Notes under the pieces: generated by a model | What the model was told of the DNA's origin: nothing | Seen by the model: only the letters and a program-made list of their open reading frames with translations | The model's database searches: none | Program-made: the position numbers and the translations under genes | Shown: positions 17,052 to 23,472 of the stretch, piece after piece | How the letters are laid out: each line of letters starts with the position of its first letter | Numbering within the stretch: the stretch's first letter is position 1 | Assembly (NCBI GenBank): GCA_014190575.1 | Contig: BJGQ01000033.1 | Coordinates: 2,427-36,458 of the forward strand | Direction of reading: 5' to 3' | DNA length: 34,032 nucleotides | From: Bacteroidota bacterium | GTDB lineage: Bacteria > Bacteroidota > Bacteroidia > Chitinophagales > UBA10324

Positions 17052-17981
17052 TTAATGTAAAATGATAAATTTTCCGAACTGAAGATTTTTGACAGCTGAT
17101 TGAGTATTGCTTAACCGGATAAAATAAATTCCATCTGGAAAATCACTGACATCAATTTGTCTTTCGTTTATGTTCTTTTGAACTTCATTCACCAAACTCA
17201 TTTCTTCTCCCAAGACATTGAAGATATCTAACAAACGAGTGCTGGTAGCAGAAATGGTTAAAATATTAGTTGCCGGACTTGGAAAGAAGGATACAACATT
17301 GGTTGCTGATATATTATTAATTCCCTGTGCCGGATAATCCTGAATACATCTCACAGAAAATCCATTTGTCTTGTCGAAATTGTAATGCCTGAAGACTTCA
17401 TTTGACATGTTATTCATACACCAGTTTTGAGCATTAGAGGCATCAATTTCTGAAGAAGTCCAGAATTGAGCATATCCACCTATCAATTCAGACCAGTTAC
17501 AACTATAAACATCGCCGGCTGGCAATGCAGTGAATCCACTTGAATCGGTGCCGGTATTTGGGTTGGTCCAGTGTAATGTTCCGCTTTCTTTTAATTTATA
17601 TCCTGCTACCGAAGTTCCTCCCAAATAATTAATCAGAATTCCCCAATCATAATCGCTTGGTACATGCCAGTTAATTGGACAAGCACCTTGTGCTGTTTCA
17701 TTATGTGCATTGTTCATGGCAGCATCCCAAAGCATCATCATACCATAAATATCTTTCAGACTATCGTTATTGCCGTAATAACAATCATAAGGAATAGGAG
17801 TGCCATCAGAATAATGAGTTGATTTTAAATTTTGTTTGAGCCATACTTGCGAGCTAATATGAATTGTATCATAAACATTGCCGTCATAATCTGTTACAGT
17901 TGCCTGCGAAAAAGAATTAATAGAGAAAGCTAACAGCATCAATGATAAGAGCATTGTTTTCATAAATAGAATTTTTCTCAA
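17052..17981 (-). CDS. Secreted FISUMP-domain protein with T9SS sorting domain
   Basis: The 309-residue protein has a signal peptide ending SINSFSQA. A FISUMP domain at about 28-215 begins VTDYDGNVYDTIHISSQVWL, continues QNLKSTHYSDGTPIP, then GACPINWHVPSDYDW, and closes with FSVRCIQD. A type A T9SS C-terminal domain follows at about 222-309 (VVSFFPSPATNILTIS, later FPDGIYFIRLS). The FISUMP domain is a lectin-like fold common in secreted Bacteroidota and Fibrobacter proteins; its ligand is unknown. An in-frame ATG at 17963 (MKTMLLSL) gives a more compact signal peptide and may be the true start. The gene follows the response regulator by 22 bases on the same strand, so it may be co-transcribed with the kinase pair. 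It is flanked by the intact and relic copies of the regulator 3' end. Confidence 0.87.
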   Translation of the reverse strand: MRKILFMKTMLLSLMLLAFSINSFSQATVTDYDGNVYDTIHISSQVWLKQNLKSTHYSDGTPIPYDCYYGNNDSLKDIYGMMMLWDAAMNNAHNETAQGACPINWHVPSDYDWGILINYLGGTSVAGYKLKESGTLHWTNPNTGTDSSGFTALPAGDVYSCNWSELIGGYAQFWTSSEIDASNAQNWCMNNMSNEVFRHYNFDKTNGFSVRCIQDYPAQGINNISATNVVSFFPSPATNILTISATSTRLLDIFNVLGEEMSLVNEVQKNINERQIDVSDFPDGIYFIRLSNTQSAVKNLQFGKFIILH

Positions 17982-18003
17982 ACCTAAAGAATATATCCAG
18001 AAT

Positions 18004-18705
18004 TTATTTCCCCCTCACATTAAAAATAAATCCTACTCCAAAAACATTTTCAATCGTTAAGTCGGAATCTTCCTTCAGGTACTTGCGAATCTTGGTGATG
18101 AATACATCTAAACTTCTACCGAGAAAATAATCATTCTCCCCCCATAGTTCTTTCAGCATTTGTTCTCTTTTGATAATTGTATTTCGATGATTTGATAAGT
18201 AGTTTAGAATATCACTTTCTCTTTCTGTTATCCGTTTTGTATTACCATTAATCGTTAACGATTGTTTGATGTAATCGAAAATATATTTCCCGATAGAAAC
18301 AATTTCAATTTTGGTTATAGCTTTATTTTCAGGAATGCGGCGAATCACGGCTTTTATTTTCCAGAGTAATTCTTCTTCATCAAACGGCTTCGTGATATAA
18401 TCATCAGCGCCCAAATCATATCCTTTCAGTTTGTCTTCCCGTAAGCTTTTTGCTGTTATAAAAATGACAGGAATCTTTTTGTCTTTCTTCTTTATCTCTT
18501 TTGCGAGTGAAAAACCATCGAGCTTCGGCAACATCACATCCAATAAACACAAATCATATTCATTACTTTGAAATGCTTTCAATGCCACCTCTCCGTCCTT
18601 GCAAAGTTTCAGGGAAAAATTTTCACTCTCTAAATAATCAACTAACAACATTCCCAAATTGAGGTCATCTTCTGCTAATAATATTTTCAGTTTTTGTTCA
18701 GGCAT
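18004..18705 (-). CDS. OmpR/PhoB-family response regulator
   Basis: The 233-residue protein has a receiver domain with acidic residues E12, D13 and D14, phospho-acceptor D56 (CLLDVMLPKLDG), T84 and K106 (ITKPFDEEEL), and a winged-helix DNA-binding domain at about 130-232 (ITERESDILNYLSNH, later REQMLKELWGENDYFLGRSL). All phosphorelay residues are present. It overlaps the histidine kinase gene by eight bases (18698-18705), so the two are translationally coupled. Possible targets are the FISUMP gene just downstream and the FKBP operon divergent from the kinase. A 60-bp relic of a second, closely related regulator lies at 16959-17018. Confidence 0.93.
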   Translation of the reverse strand: MPEQKLKILLAEDDLNLGMLLVDYLESENFSLKLCKDGEVALKAFQSNEYDLCLLDVMLPKLDGFSLAKEIKKKDKKIPVIFITAKSLREDKLKGYDLGADDYITKPFDEEELLWKIKAVIRRIPENKAITKIEIVSIGKYIFDYIKQSLTINGNTKRITERESDILNYLSNHRNTIIKREQMLKELWGENDYFLGRSLDVFITKIRKYLKEDSDLTIENVFGVGFIFNVRGK

Positions 18706-19933
18706 TGGGAAGTGTTACAGTAAATGTGGTTCCGATATTTTTTTCGCTTCGCAATGCAATAGTTCCACCGTGCAGTTCAATAATCTTTTTGATGTAAGCC
18801 AACCCAAGTCCAAAACCTTTCACATCATGCACATCACCGGTCGGCACTCTGAAAAATTTTTCGAACACTTTCTTCTGAAATTCTTTTTGAATCCCAATTC
18901 CTTTATCACTAACAACTACAATTAAATTTTTGCTGTCGTTAGATGTTTGAATAATTATTTCAGGTTTGTTATTCGAATATTTTATTGCGTTATCAATCAG
19001 GTTGCAAAGTGCATTTGTGAGATGCGATTTATCGCCCATCACCACAAATCGCTCAGCTTCGAGTTTTAATTTTAAATCTCCTTCATTGTTTTCAATCTGA
19101 ATGCTCATACATTTCACTGCATCATGAATCAGTTGATGAAAATCGAGTTCAGTTTTCTGCAATGGAATTTCTCCACGCTCCAATGCGGTCATACTTAACA
19201 CTTGCTCTACCTGCAATCTTAATTTTTCATTTTCTTCGAGTATGATTCCTGAATAGTGTTTTATTTTTTCTGCTTCATGAATGCTTGAATCTTTAATCAT
19301 CATCTTACCTGCTAAGGCAATATTTGTCAGTGGAGTTTTGAATTCATGGGTCATGTTATTTAAAAATTCTGTTGTGTGCTCTGCTATTTTTTTCTCTTTC
19401 ATCAAAGAAAAAATGGTGCGCCACGATAACACCAATACAACGATGATTAAAATAACGGAAGTTATAAACGGAATACTCATTTCCGCTAAAATGAATTGTT
19501 TCATTTCCGGAAAAACCAATTTCAACTCTGAGATATTATTTTTCGAATCATCTACCACACATGCCTGATAACTTCCTGACTGATTGGTCGGAAAGTTTTT
19601 TGAAAAGTCAACCACATCCACGGTTGTAACAGTTGCGGGCTTCACTTCAAAATAGTAATCAATGTGAATGTTATAAAGATTCATGAAGTGATTGAACAAT
19701 GAATCAATTTTATGTTGCGCATTATTACTCTCACCCCTTTTGAGACTTCCGCAGGTTTGTTTATCGGCGCTGATGGCTTCTGCAGTTTTTGTGAGCACCG
19801 TGTTCGCCTTTTCATCAAACATTTCCTTCTTCATTTTTGCAGTTTCCAAAATCCAGTTTACCTGAATGATGAGCACAACGATTAATGCAATGGATGATGC
19901 AGCTATGAAAAAATAAGTCCGGTTGAGTTTCAT
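18698..19933 (-). CDS. Membrane sensor histidine kinase (HisKA type)
   Basis: The 411-residue protein has a first membrane helix at about 8-28, a periplasmic sensor region at about 30-153 without a recognised domain, and a second helix at about 156-178. HisKA follows with phospho-acceptor H196 (NNMTHEFKTPLTNIA), then a HATPase domain with the N box around N311-N315 (LCNLIDNAIKYSNN), G1 DKGIGI (343-348) and G2 GFGLGLA (373-379). It is complete and should autophosphorylate and signal to the overlapping OmpR-type regulator. No HAMP or PAS domain is apparent. It is divergent from the FKBP gene; the two promoters share the octamer TACTTTTG. Confidence 0.93.
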   Translation of the reverse strand: MKLNRTYFFIAASSIALIVVLIIQVNWILETAKMKKEMFDEKANTVLTKTAEAISADKQTCGSLKRGESNNAQHKIDSLFNHFMNLYNIHIDYYFEVKPATVTTVDVVDFSKNFPTNQSGSYQACVVDDSKNNISELKLVFPEMKQFILAEMSIPFITSVILIIVVLVLSWRTIFSLMKEKKIAEHTTEFLNNMTHEFKTPLTNIALAGKMMIKDSSIHEAEKIKHYSGIILEENEKLRLQVEQVLSMTALERGEIPLQKTELDFHQLIHDAVKCMSIQIENNEGDLKLKLEAERFVVMGDKSHLTNALCNLIDNAIKYSNNKPEIIIQTSNDSKNLIVVVSDKGIGIQKEFQKKVFEKFFRVPTGDVHDVKGFGLGLAYIKKIIELHGGTIALRSEKNIGTTFTVTLPNA

Positions 19934-19943
19934 TTATGAATTC

Positions 19944-19951
19944 CAAAAGTA
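19944..19951 (-). promoter_or_regulatory. -7 element TACTTTTG of the kinase operon
   Basis: The minus strand reads TACTTTTG, an exact TAnnTTTG match, ending ten bases before the kinase ATG at 19933. No TTG lies at the expected 17-23 base distance. Initiation here would leave only a few leader bases, so the transcript would be nearly leaderless. Confidence 0.4.
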
Positions 19952-20038
19952 GCCATTCACTTTATTATGTAATTTCCTTTAACAAGTCATTAACAACTCA
20001 ATAACTTCTCAATAACAAAATCCGTTTTGAGTCGCCTC

Positions 20039-20046
20039 TACTTTTG
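20039..20046 (+). promoter_or_regulatory. -7 element TACTTTTG of the FKBP operon
   Basis: An exact TAnnTTTG match lies 21 bases before the ATG at 20068, compatible with a leader of about 15 bases. The -33 TTG at the usual distance is unclear. The same octamer occurs on the opposite strand for the divergent kinase gene. Confidence 0.45.
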
Positions 20047-20067
20047 TAAAACAAAAATTAAAAACTC

Positions 20068-20559
20068 ATGACTAAAAAATTAAAAACATTTCTGTTCATC
20101 GCTTTTGTGTTTAGTTCCATTACTGGAAGCTGCGCTGCTCCTGTAGTAAATACTGATTCATTGATTCAACAGTATTGCAAAGCGCATAAATTGATTCCGC
20201 AAAAATCTGAATCAGGATTGTATTATGTAATTAAAGAAAAAGGAAATGGTGCTGCTGTAACAGACAGCGGAATGGTTAGCTTGAATTACAACCTGAATCT
20301 TGTTGACGGAATTATTATTGATGGCACAACGAAAAAAAAGTACGGACACAAAACTCCATTTGAATACAAAGTCGGAAGGTTGGTTCCAAAACCCGGCGGC
20401 GTGTTGCCCGGATTTAATGAAGGTATGAAACAATTGAATGTGGGTGGTGATGCCATTTTTATTATACCACCAACTCTTGGTTATGGCGATTTGGATTTGA
20501 AAGTAGTTCCACCTAATTCTGTTCTTATTTTTGAGGTGCAGGTACTTGGAATAAAATAG
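20068..20559 (+). CDS. FKBP-type peptidyl-prolyl isomerase, exported
   Basis: The 163-residue protein has a signal sequence with a possible lipobox (SITGSC) and one FKBP domain at about 63-163: VSLNYNLNLVDGIIIDGT, LPGFNEGMKQLNVGGDA, then IIPPTLGYGD and VPPNSVLIFEVQVL. The conserved YG and VPPNS..F.V elements of FKBP are present. It should assist folding of proteins in the periplasm or at the outer membrane, and type IX cargo is a natural client group in Bacteroidota. It is first in a plus-strand run that continues with an unknown secreted protein (45 bases on) and a propeller lipoprotein. The divergent kinase/regulator pair may control it. Confidence 0.88.
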   Translation: MTKKLKTFLFIAFVFSSITGSCAAPVVNTDSLIQQYCKAHKLIPQKSESGLYYVIKEKGNGAAVTDSGMVSLNYNLNLVDGIIIDGTTKKKYGHKTPFEYKVGRLVPKPGGVLPGFNEGMKQLNVGGDAIFIIPPTLGYGDLDLKVVPPNSVLIFEVQVLGIK

Positions 20560-20604
20560 TGAACAGTTAACATCCTGATTTTTCTGATTAAAAAACAAAT
20601 CATT

Positions 20605-21177
20605 ATGACCAAAAAAACAAGTTCAAGCAGGGTTACTGTAATCAGAACCCTGCGTAATAAAACGCAGGGTTCACTGGGTGTAACCCTGCTGCGACTACTT
20701 CTGACCTCGACACTGATTTTATTCCTTGCCATTACTGCATTCGCGCAAAGCGGAACAGTAATTACAGACACACACAACAAAGGATATTGGGAAGATGGAA
20801 AAATTATCTCACACTGGAATTGCCCCGATGATTTGAGTTATCCCGCAGTTAATTTGAAATCATGGAACAAAGTTCCTTGTGTGAATGGTCGGCTTCCAAC
20901 CTATGCTGAAACACAAAACGGAACTTCCATTCATCATTATGGCGGCAGTTCGAATCCTGATGTAAAACCTTATAATGAAATCACTTTACCAAAACTTGCT
21001 TACATCAAAAGCCCAATGACCGGATTGAATGAATTGGTAATTGTGATTCAGATGGTGCAGAATAACAATGATATTATTGCAGGCTACAGATATGTTACAG
21101 GTGGATGTGGCGGTTCATTACTTCAGGATTTTCATTTTTTAACTGACGATGAAATAAAAAAAGAGGTTGACAATTAA
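20605..21177 (+). CDS. Secreted protein of unknown function with repeat-encoded N-terminus
   Basis: The 190-residue protein has a long basic leader (residues 1-28) and a hydrophobic core (LLRLLLTSTLILFLAITAFA), with cleavage expected before QSGTV. The mature part is about 142 residues with four cysteines (HWNCPDD, VPCVNG, GGCGG region) and ends in a lysine-rich tail. I do not recognise the domain. The first 28 codons are encoded by a palindromic repeat (20627-20689), which lengthens the basic n-region well beyond the normal size; no alternative ATG, GTG or TTG lies between the repeat and the hydrophobic core. It sits between the FKBP and propeller lipoprotein genes. Confidence 0.72.
   Translation: MTKKTSSSRVTVIRTLRNKTQGSLGVTLLRLLLTSTLILFLAITAFAQSGTVITDTHNKGYWEDGKIISHWNCPDDLSYPAVNLKSWNKVPCVNGRLPTYAETQNGTSIHHYGGSSNPDVKPYNEITLPKLAYIKSPMTGLNELVIVIQMVQNNNDIIAGYRYVTGGCGGSLLQDFHFLTDDEIKKEVDN
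20627..20689. repeat. 63-bp palindromic repeat inside a signal-peptide region
   Basis: Four copies of a GCAGGGTT-type core alternate in orientation: GCAGGGTTAC (20627-20636), AACCCTGCGT (20646-20655), ACGCAGGGTT (20662-20671) and GTAACCCTGC (20680-20689). The outer pair and the inner pair are each perfect 10-bp inverted repeats nested around one centre near 20658. This is the form of a REP-like or miniature mobile palindromic unit. It is read through in frame by the gene starting at 20605. Confidence 0.85.
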
Positions 21178-21186
21178 TTTTAAATC

Positions 21187-21220
21187 AGTTCAAGCCATGC
21201 TACTGTTATTACAACCCTGC
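21187..21220 (+). repeat. Degenerate partial copy of the 20620-20653 repeat
   Basis: These 34 bases match 20620-20653 at 27 positions without gaps, beginning with the shared AGTTCAAGC and ending with the shared AACCCTGC. The copy lies ten bases after the stop of the gene that carries the full repeat, so that gene is flanked by direct copies of part of the unit. Confidence 0.7.
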
Positions 21221-21305
21221 TAAAACAAAAAAGAATAATTACTAAAAAGAAAATTCATGCGATAAAAATGCTGATTCCATTTTATACCAATCTAAATTTA
21301 ATCCA

Positions 21306-22697
21306 ATGAAAATATACGCACTTCCGCTTCTCTTGATACTTGCTGTTTCCTGTAACGGTCAGAATATTTCAAACACAAATGGTGTAACAGTTCACCAAAC
21401 CACAACTGAAAACTATAGCGGACTAAAAGTTATGGTGTCGAATGTTCAGAATAAATATGGTTATCAAAATCAGGTTTTAAGTTCCTTAAAAGACAAGAAC
21501 GGAAATATCTGGTTTGCAACAACACAAGGAGTATGGGAGTTTAACGGAAATCTTTTCCTGAATTACAAAACAATGGATGGATTGAGTGTTGAAAATATTG
21601 CGTGCATGACAACTGATAACAACGGAAACATCTGGTTCGGAACTGAAGGCGGTGCAATTAAATACGATGGAAAAACTTTTTCGAGTTTGCGAATAAATGA
21701 ACCTTTTACCGGGAGTTCACTTTCTTATGATGTCATCACCGCTTCGCTCAATTACTCTAGGAAAAAACCTGTTACACAAATTACTCAGGATAAGAATGGA
21801 ATTTATTGGCTTGTTACAAATGGTCCCGGAGTTTATCGGTATGACGGAAAAAATCTCAGCAATTTAGTTTTTGATAAATGTATTTCAGGTGGAGGAACAG
21901 AACCGGATGGCAATGGAGTGTTTCGTGTTTTCGCAGATTCGAAAGGGAATTGTTGGTTTTATAAAGGTGGTTGCGGCAACTGTCATTATCTGTATCGGTT
22001 AGATGCAGCGAAGGCAATTTATCCGTGCATCAATGGAACCTGCAAGCACGATTTAACAAACGAGCAACAACTAACAGCGCATAAAAAAGAAATTGCTTCG
22101 TGCTTTACTGAAGTTACAACTCGGACAACACAGAGTATTGATTTCGCTTCTGATGTGTTTGAAGATAAAACCGGAAATGTCTGGTTCGGTACCTGGGACA
22201 GTGGAGTGTATAAATATGATGGTACGAAATTCACCCACTTGTCAGGCAAGGATGGATTTAAAACCAGTGCCATTTCTAAAATTTATCAGGATAAAAGTGG
22301 CAACATCTGGTTTGGCACGAGTTACAAATCTGAAAATGATTTTAAAGGAGAAGGGGTTTTTCGATACAACACTGTTACAGGAGCATTGACACATTTTACT
22401 TCGAAAGACGGATTGAATAACAAAGGAGTTTTTTCAAGCAACAGTGCCTCAGATATGGTGGAAGATAACAATGGAAAAATGTGGTTCATCAGCGATGGCG
22501 GAGGAGTGAGTTATTACGATGGAAAAGTTTTTAAAAGTTTTTCAGTAGCGGATGGATTGATTTCTGATAATGTGAAATGCATCTCAAAAGACAACAACGG
22601 AAACATTTGGTTCGGAACCTGGGGAATAGGTATTTGCCGTTACGATGAGTCATCAAAGAAAATTATCAGCTACACTGATAGCTTGCAGAAAAAATAA
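21306..22697 (+). CDS. Stand-alone regulator-propeller lipoprotein
   Basis: The 463-residue protein has a lipoprotein signal (LLLILAVSCNGQ; Cys about 16) and then eight recognisable two-component-regulator propeller repeats of the form GNIWFGT...GVYKYDG (for example GNIWFATTQGVWEF, GNVWFGTWDSGVYKYDG, GNIWFGTWGIGICRYDE). Such repeats normally form the periplasmic sensor of large hybrid kinases, as in the gene at 28492. Here the protein ends after the propeller, with no Y_Y_Y domain, membrane helix or kinase. It is probably an outer-membrane or periplasmic lipoprotein that binds a ligand or partner. A cysteine-rich insertion (CWFYKGGCGNCHYLY, then CINGTCKHD) interrupts the middle blades. It ends about 45 bases before the phosphopantetheinyl transferase gene. 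Confidence 0.85.
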   Translation: MKIYALPLLLILAVSCNGQNISNTNGVTVHQTTTENYSGLKVMVSNVQNKYGYQNQVLSSLKDKNGNIWFATTQGVWEFNGNLFLNYKTMDGLSVENIACMTTDNNGNIWFGTEGGAIKYDGKTFSSLRINEPFTGSSLSYDVITASLNYSRKKPVTQITQDKNGIYWLVTNGPGVYRYDGKNLSNLVFDKCISGGGTEPDGNGVFRVFADSKGNCWFYKGGCGNCHYLYRLDAAKAIYPCINGTCKHDLTNEQQLTAHKKEIASCFTEVTTRTTQSIDFASDVFEDKTGNVWFGTWDSGVYKYDGTKFTHLSGKDGFKTSAISKIYQDKSGNIWFGTSYKSENDFKGEGVFRYNTVTGALTHFTSKDGLNNKGVFSSNSASDMVEDNNGKMWFISDGGGVSYYDGKVFKSFSVADGLISDNVKCISKDNNGNIWFGTWGIGICRYDESSKKIISYTDSLQKK

Positions 22698-22710
22698 TTT
22701 CGTTGCTTCG

Positions 22711-22740
22711 CATTCACAATTCACAATTGACCATTCACAA
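22711..22740 (+). repeat. Short degenerate tandem repeat before a start codon
   Basis: The stretch repeats ATTCACAA (cATTCACAAttcacaattgaccATTCACAA) and ends two bases before the ATG at 22743, filling most of the 45-base gap between the propeller lipoprotein and the phosphopantetheinyl transferase genes. There is no Shine-Dalgarno sequence. Confidence 0.5.
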
Positions 22741-22742
22741 AC

Positions 22743-23375
22743 ATGCCGCTCATTTTTCATTTACAGAAAGAAGAATATGAATTAGCCGCGTGGAAGATTG
22801 ATGAAGACCATTCCTTTTTCGAATCGCGATTGCAGTTGAGTGAAGAGGAAAAAAAATTTCTGCAAAACATAAAAGCGCTGAATAAAAGATTACAGTGGTT
22901 GGCATCTCGCCACCTGATTCGCGTGTTGCTGAAAACAGATTTATTTATTGACAGCAATTACAAGCAACGAGGAAAACCGGAATTGCTCAGTCACAAAAAG
23001 GAAATTTCTATTTCGCACACTGATGATGTGTGTGCAGTTATCATGAGCGAAAACAAAAAAGTAGGAATTGATATTGAACCGGAATATCGTGATGTAACAG
23101 TTATCGCACACAAGTATATTTCAGAAGCCGAAAAACTGAATCGCGAATTCACCAACGAACAAAATCTTTTTATCTGGTGTGCGAAGGAGGCACTCTTTAA
23201 ATTATATGCGAAAGGGGAAGTATCGTTTCAGAATGATTTGTTCGTACAGTTACCCGAATTAAAAACTGAAGGAACTGCGCAAACTGAAATCAGAAAACCG
23301 GATATGAATTGCACTGTTACACTTCAATATAATTATCTGGAAGATGGATACTTGTTGTGTTGGTGTTGTCTGTAG
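22743..23375 (+). CDS. 4'-phosphopantetheinyl transferase (Sfp type)
   Basis: The 210-residue protein carries the superfamily motifs: an N-terminal RLQWLASRHLIRVLL region, ISISHTDDVCAVIMS around 88-102, VGIDIEPEYRDV with the magnesium ligands D110 and E112, and FIWCAKEALFKLYAKG with E149 (WxxKEA motif). The length fits the Sfp/HetI group, which attaches the phosphopantetheine arm of CoA to carrier proteins of fatty-acid, polyketide or peptide synthesis. No synthase gene is in the window, so in Bacteroidota it may serve the general carrier protein. It is cytosolic. It may be read through from the upstream propeller gene or have its own start within the short gap. Confidence 0.9.
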   Translation: MPLIFHLQKEEYELAAWKIDEDHSFFESRLQLSEEEKKFLQNIKALNKRLQWLASRHLIRVLLKTDLFIDSNYKQRGKPELLSHKKEISISHTDDVCAVIMSENKKVGIDIEPEYRDVTVIAHKYISEAEKLNREFTNEQNLFIWCAKEALFKLYAKGEVSFQNDLFVQLPELKTEGTAQTEIRKPDMNCTVTLQYNYLEDGYLLCWCCL

Positions 23376-23472
23376 TTATTAGTTTAATGTTATCAGTTAT
23401 TTGTAATACAGAAATTTTCAATAATTATAAGTGAACTACTAATAACGAATCATTGGATAACAAATAACTTCT

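Noticed and set aside
20212-20780. Two minus-strand open frames of about 100-130 codons across the FKBP and secreted-protein genes
   Set aside because: They overlap two genes with clear signals on the plus strand, lack recognisable features and include the palindromic repeat.
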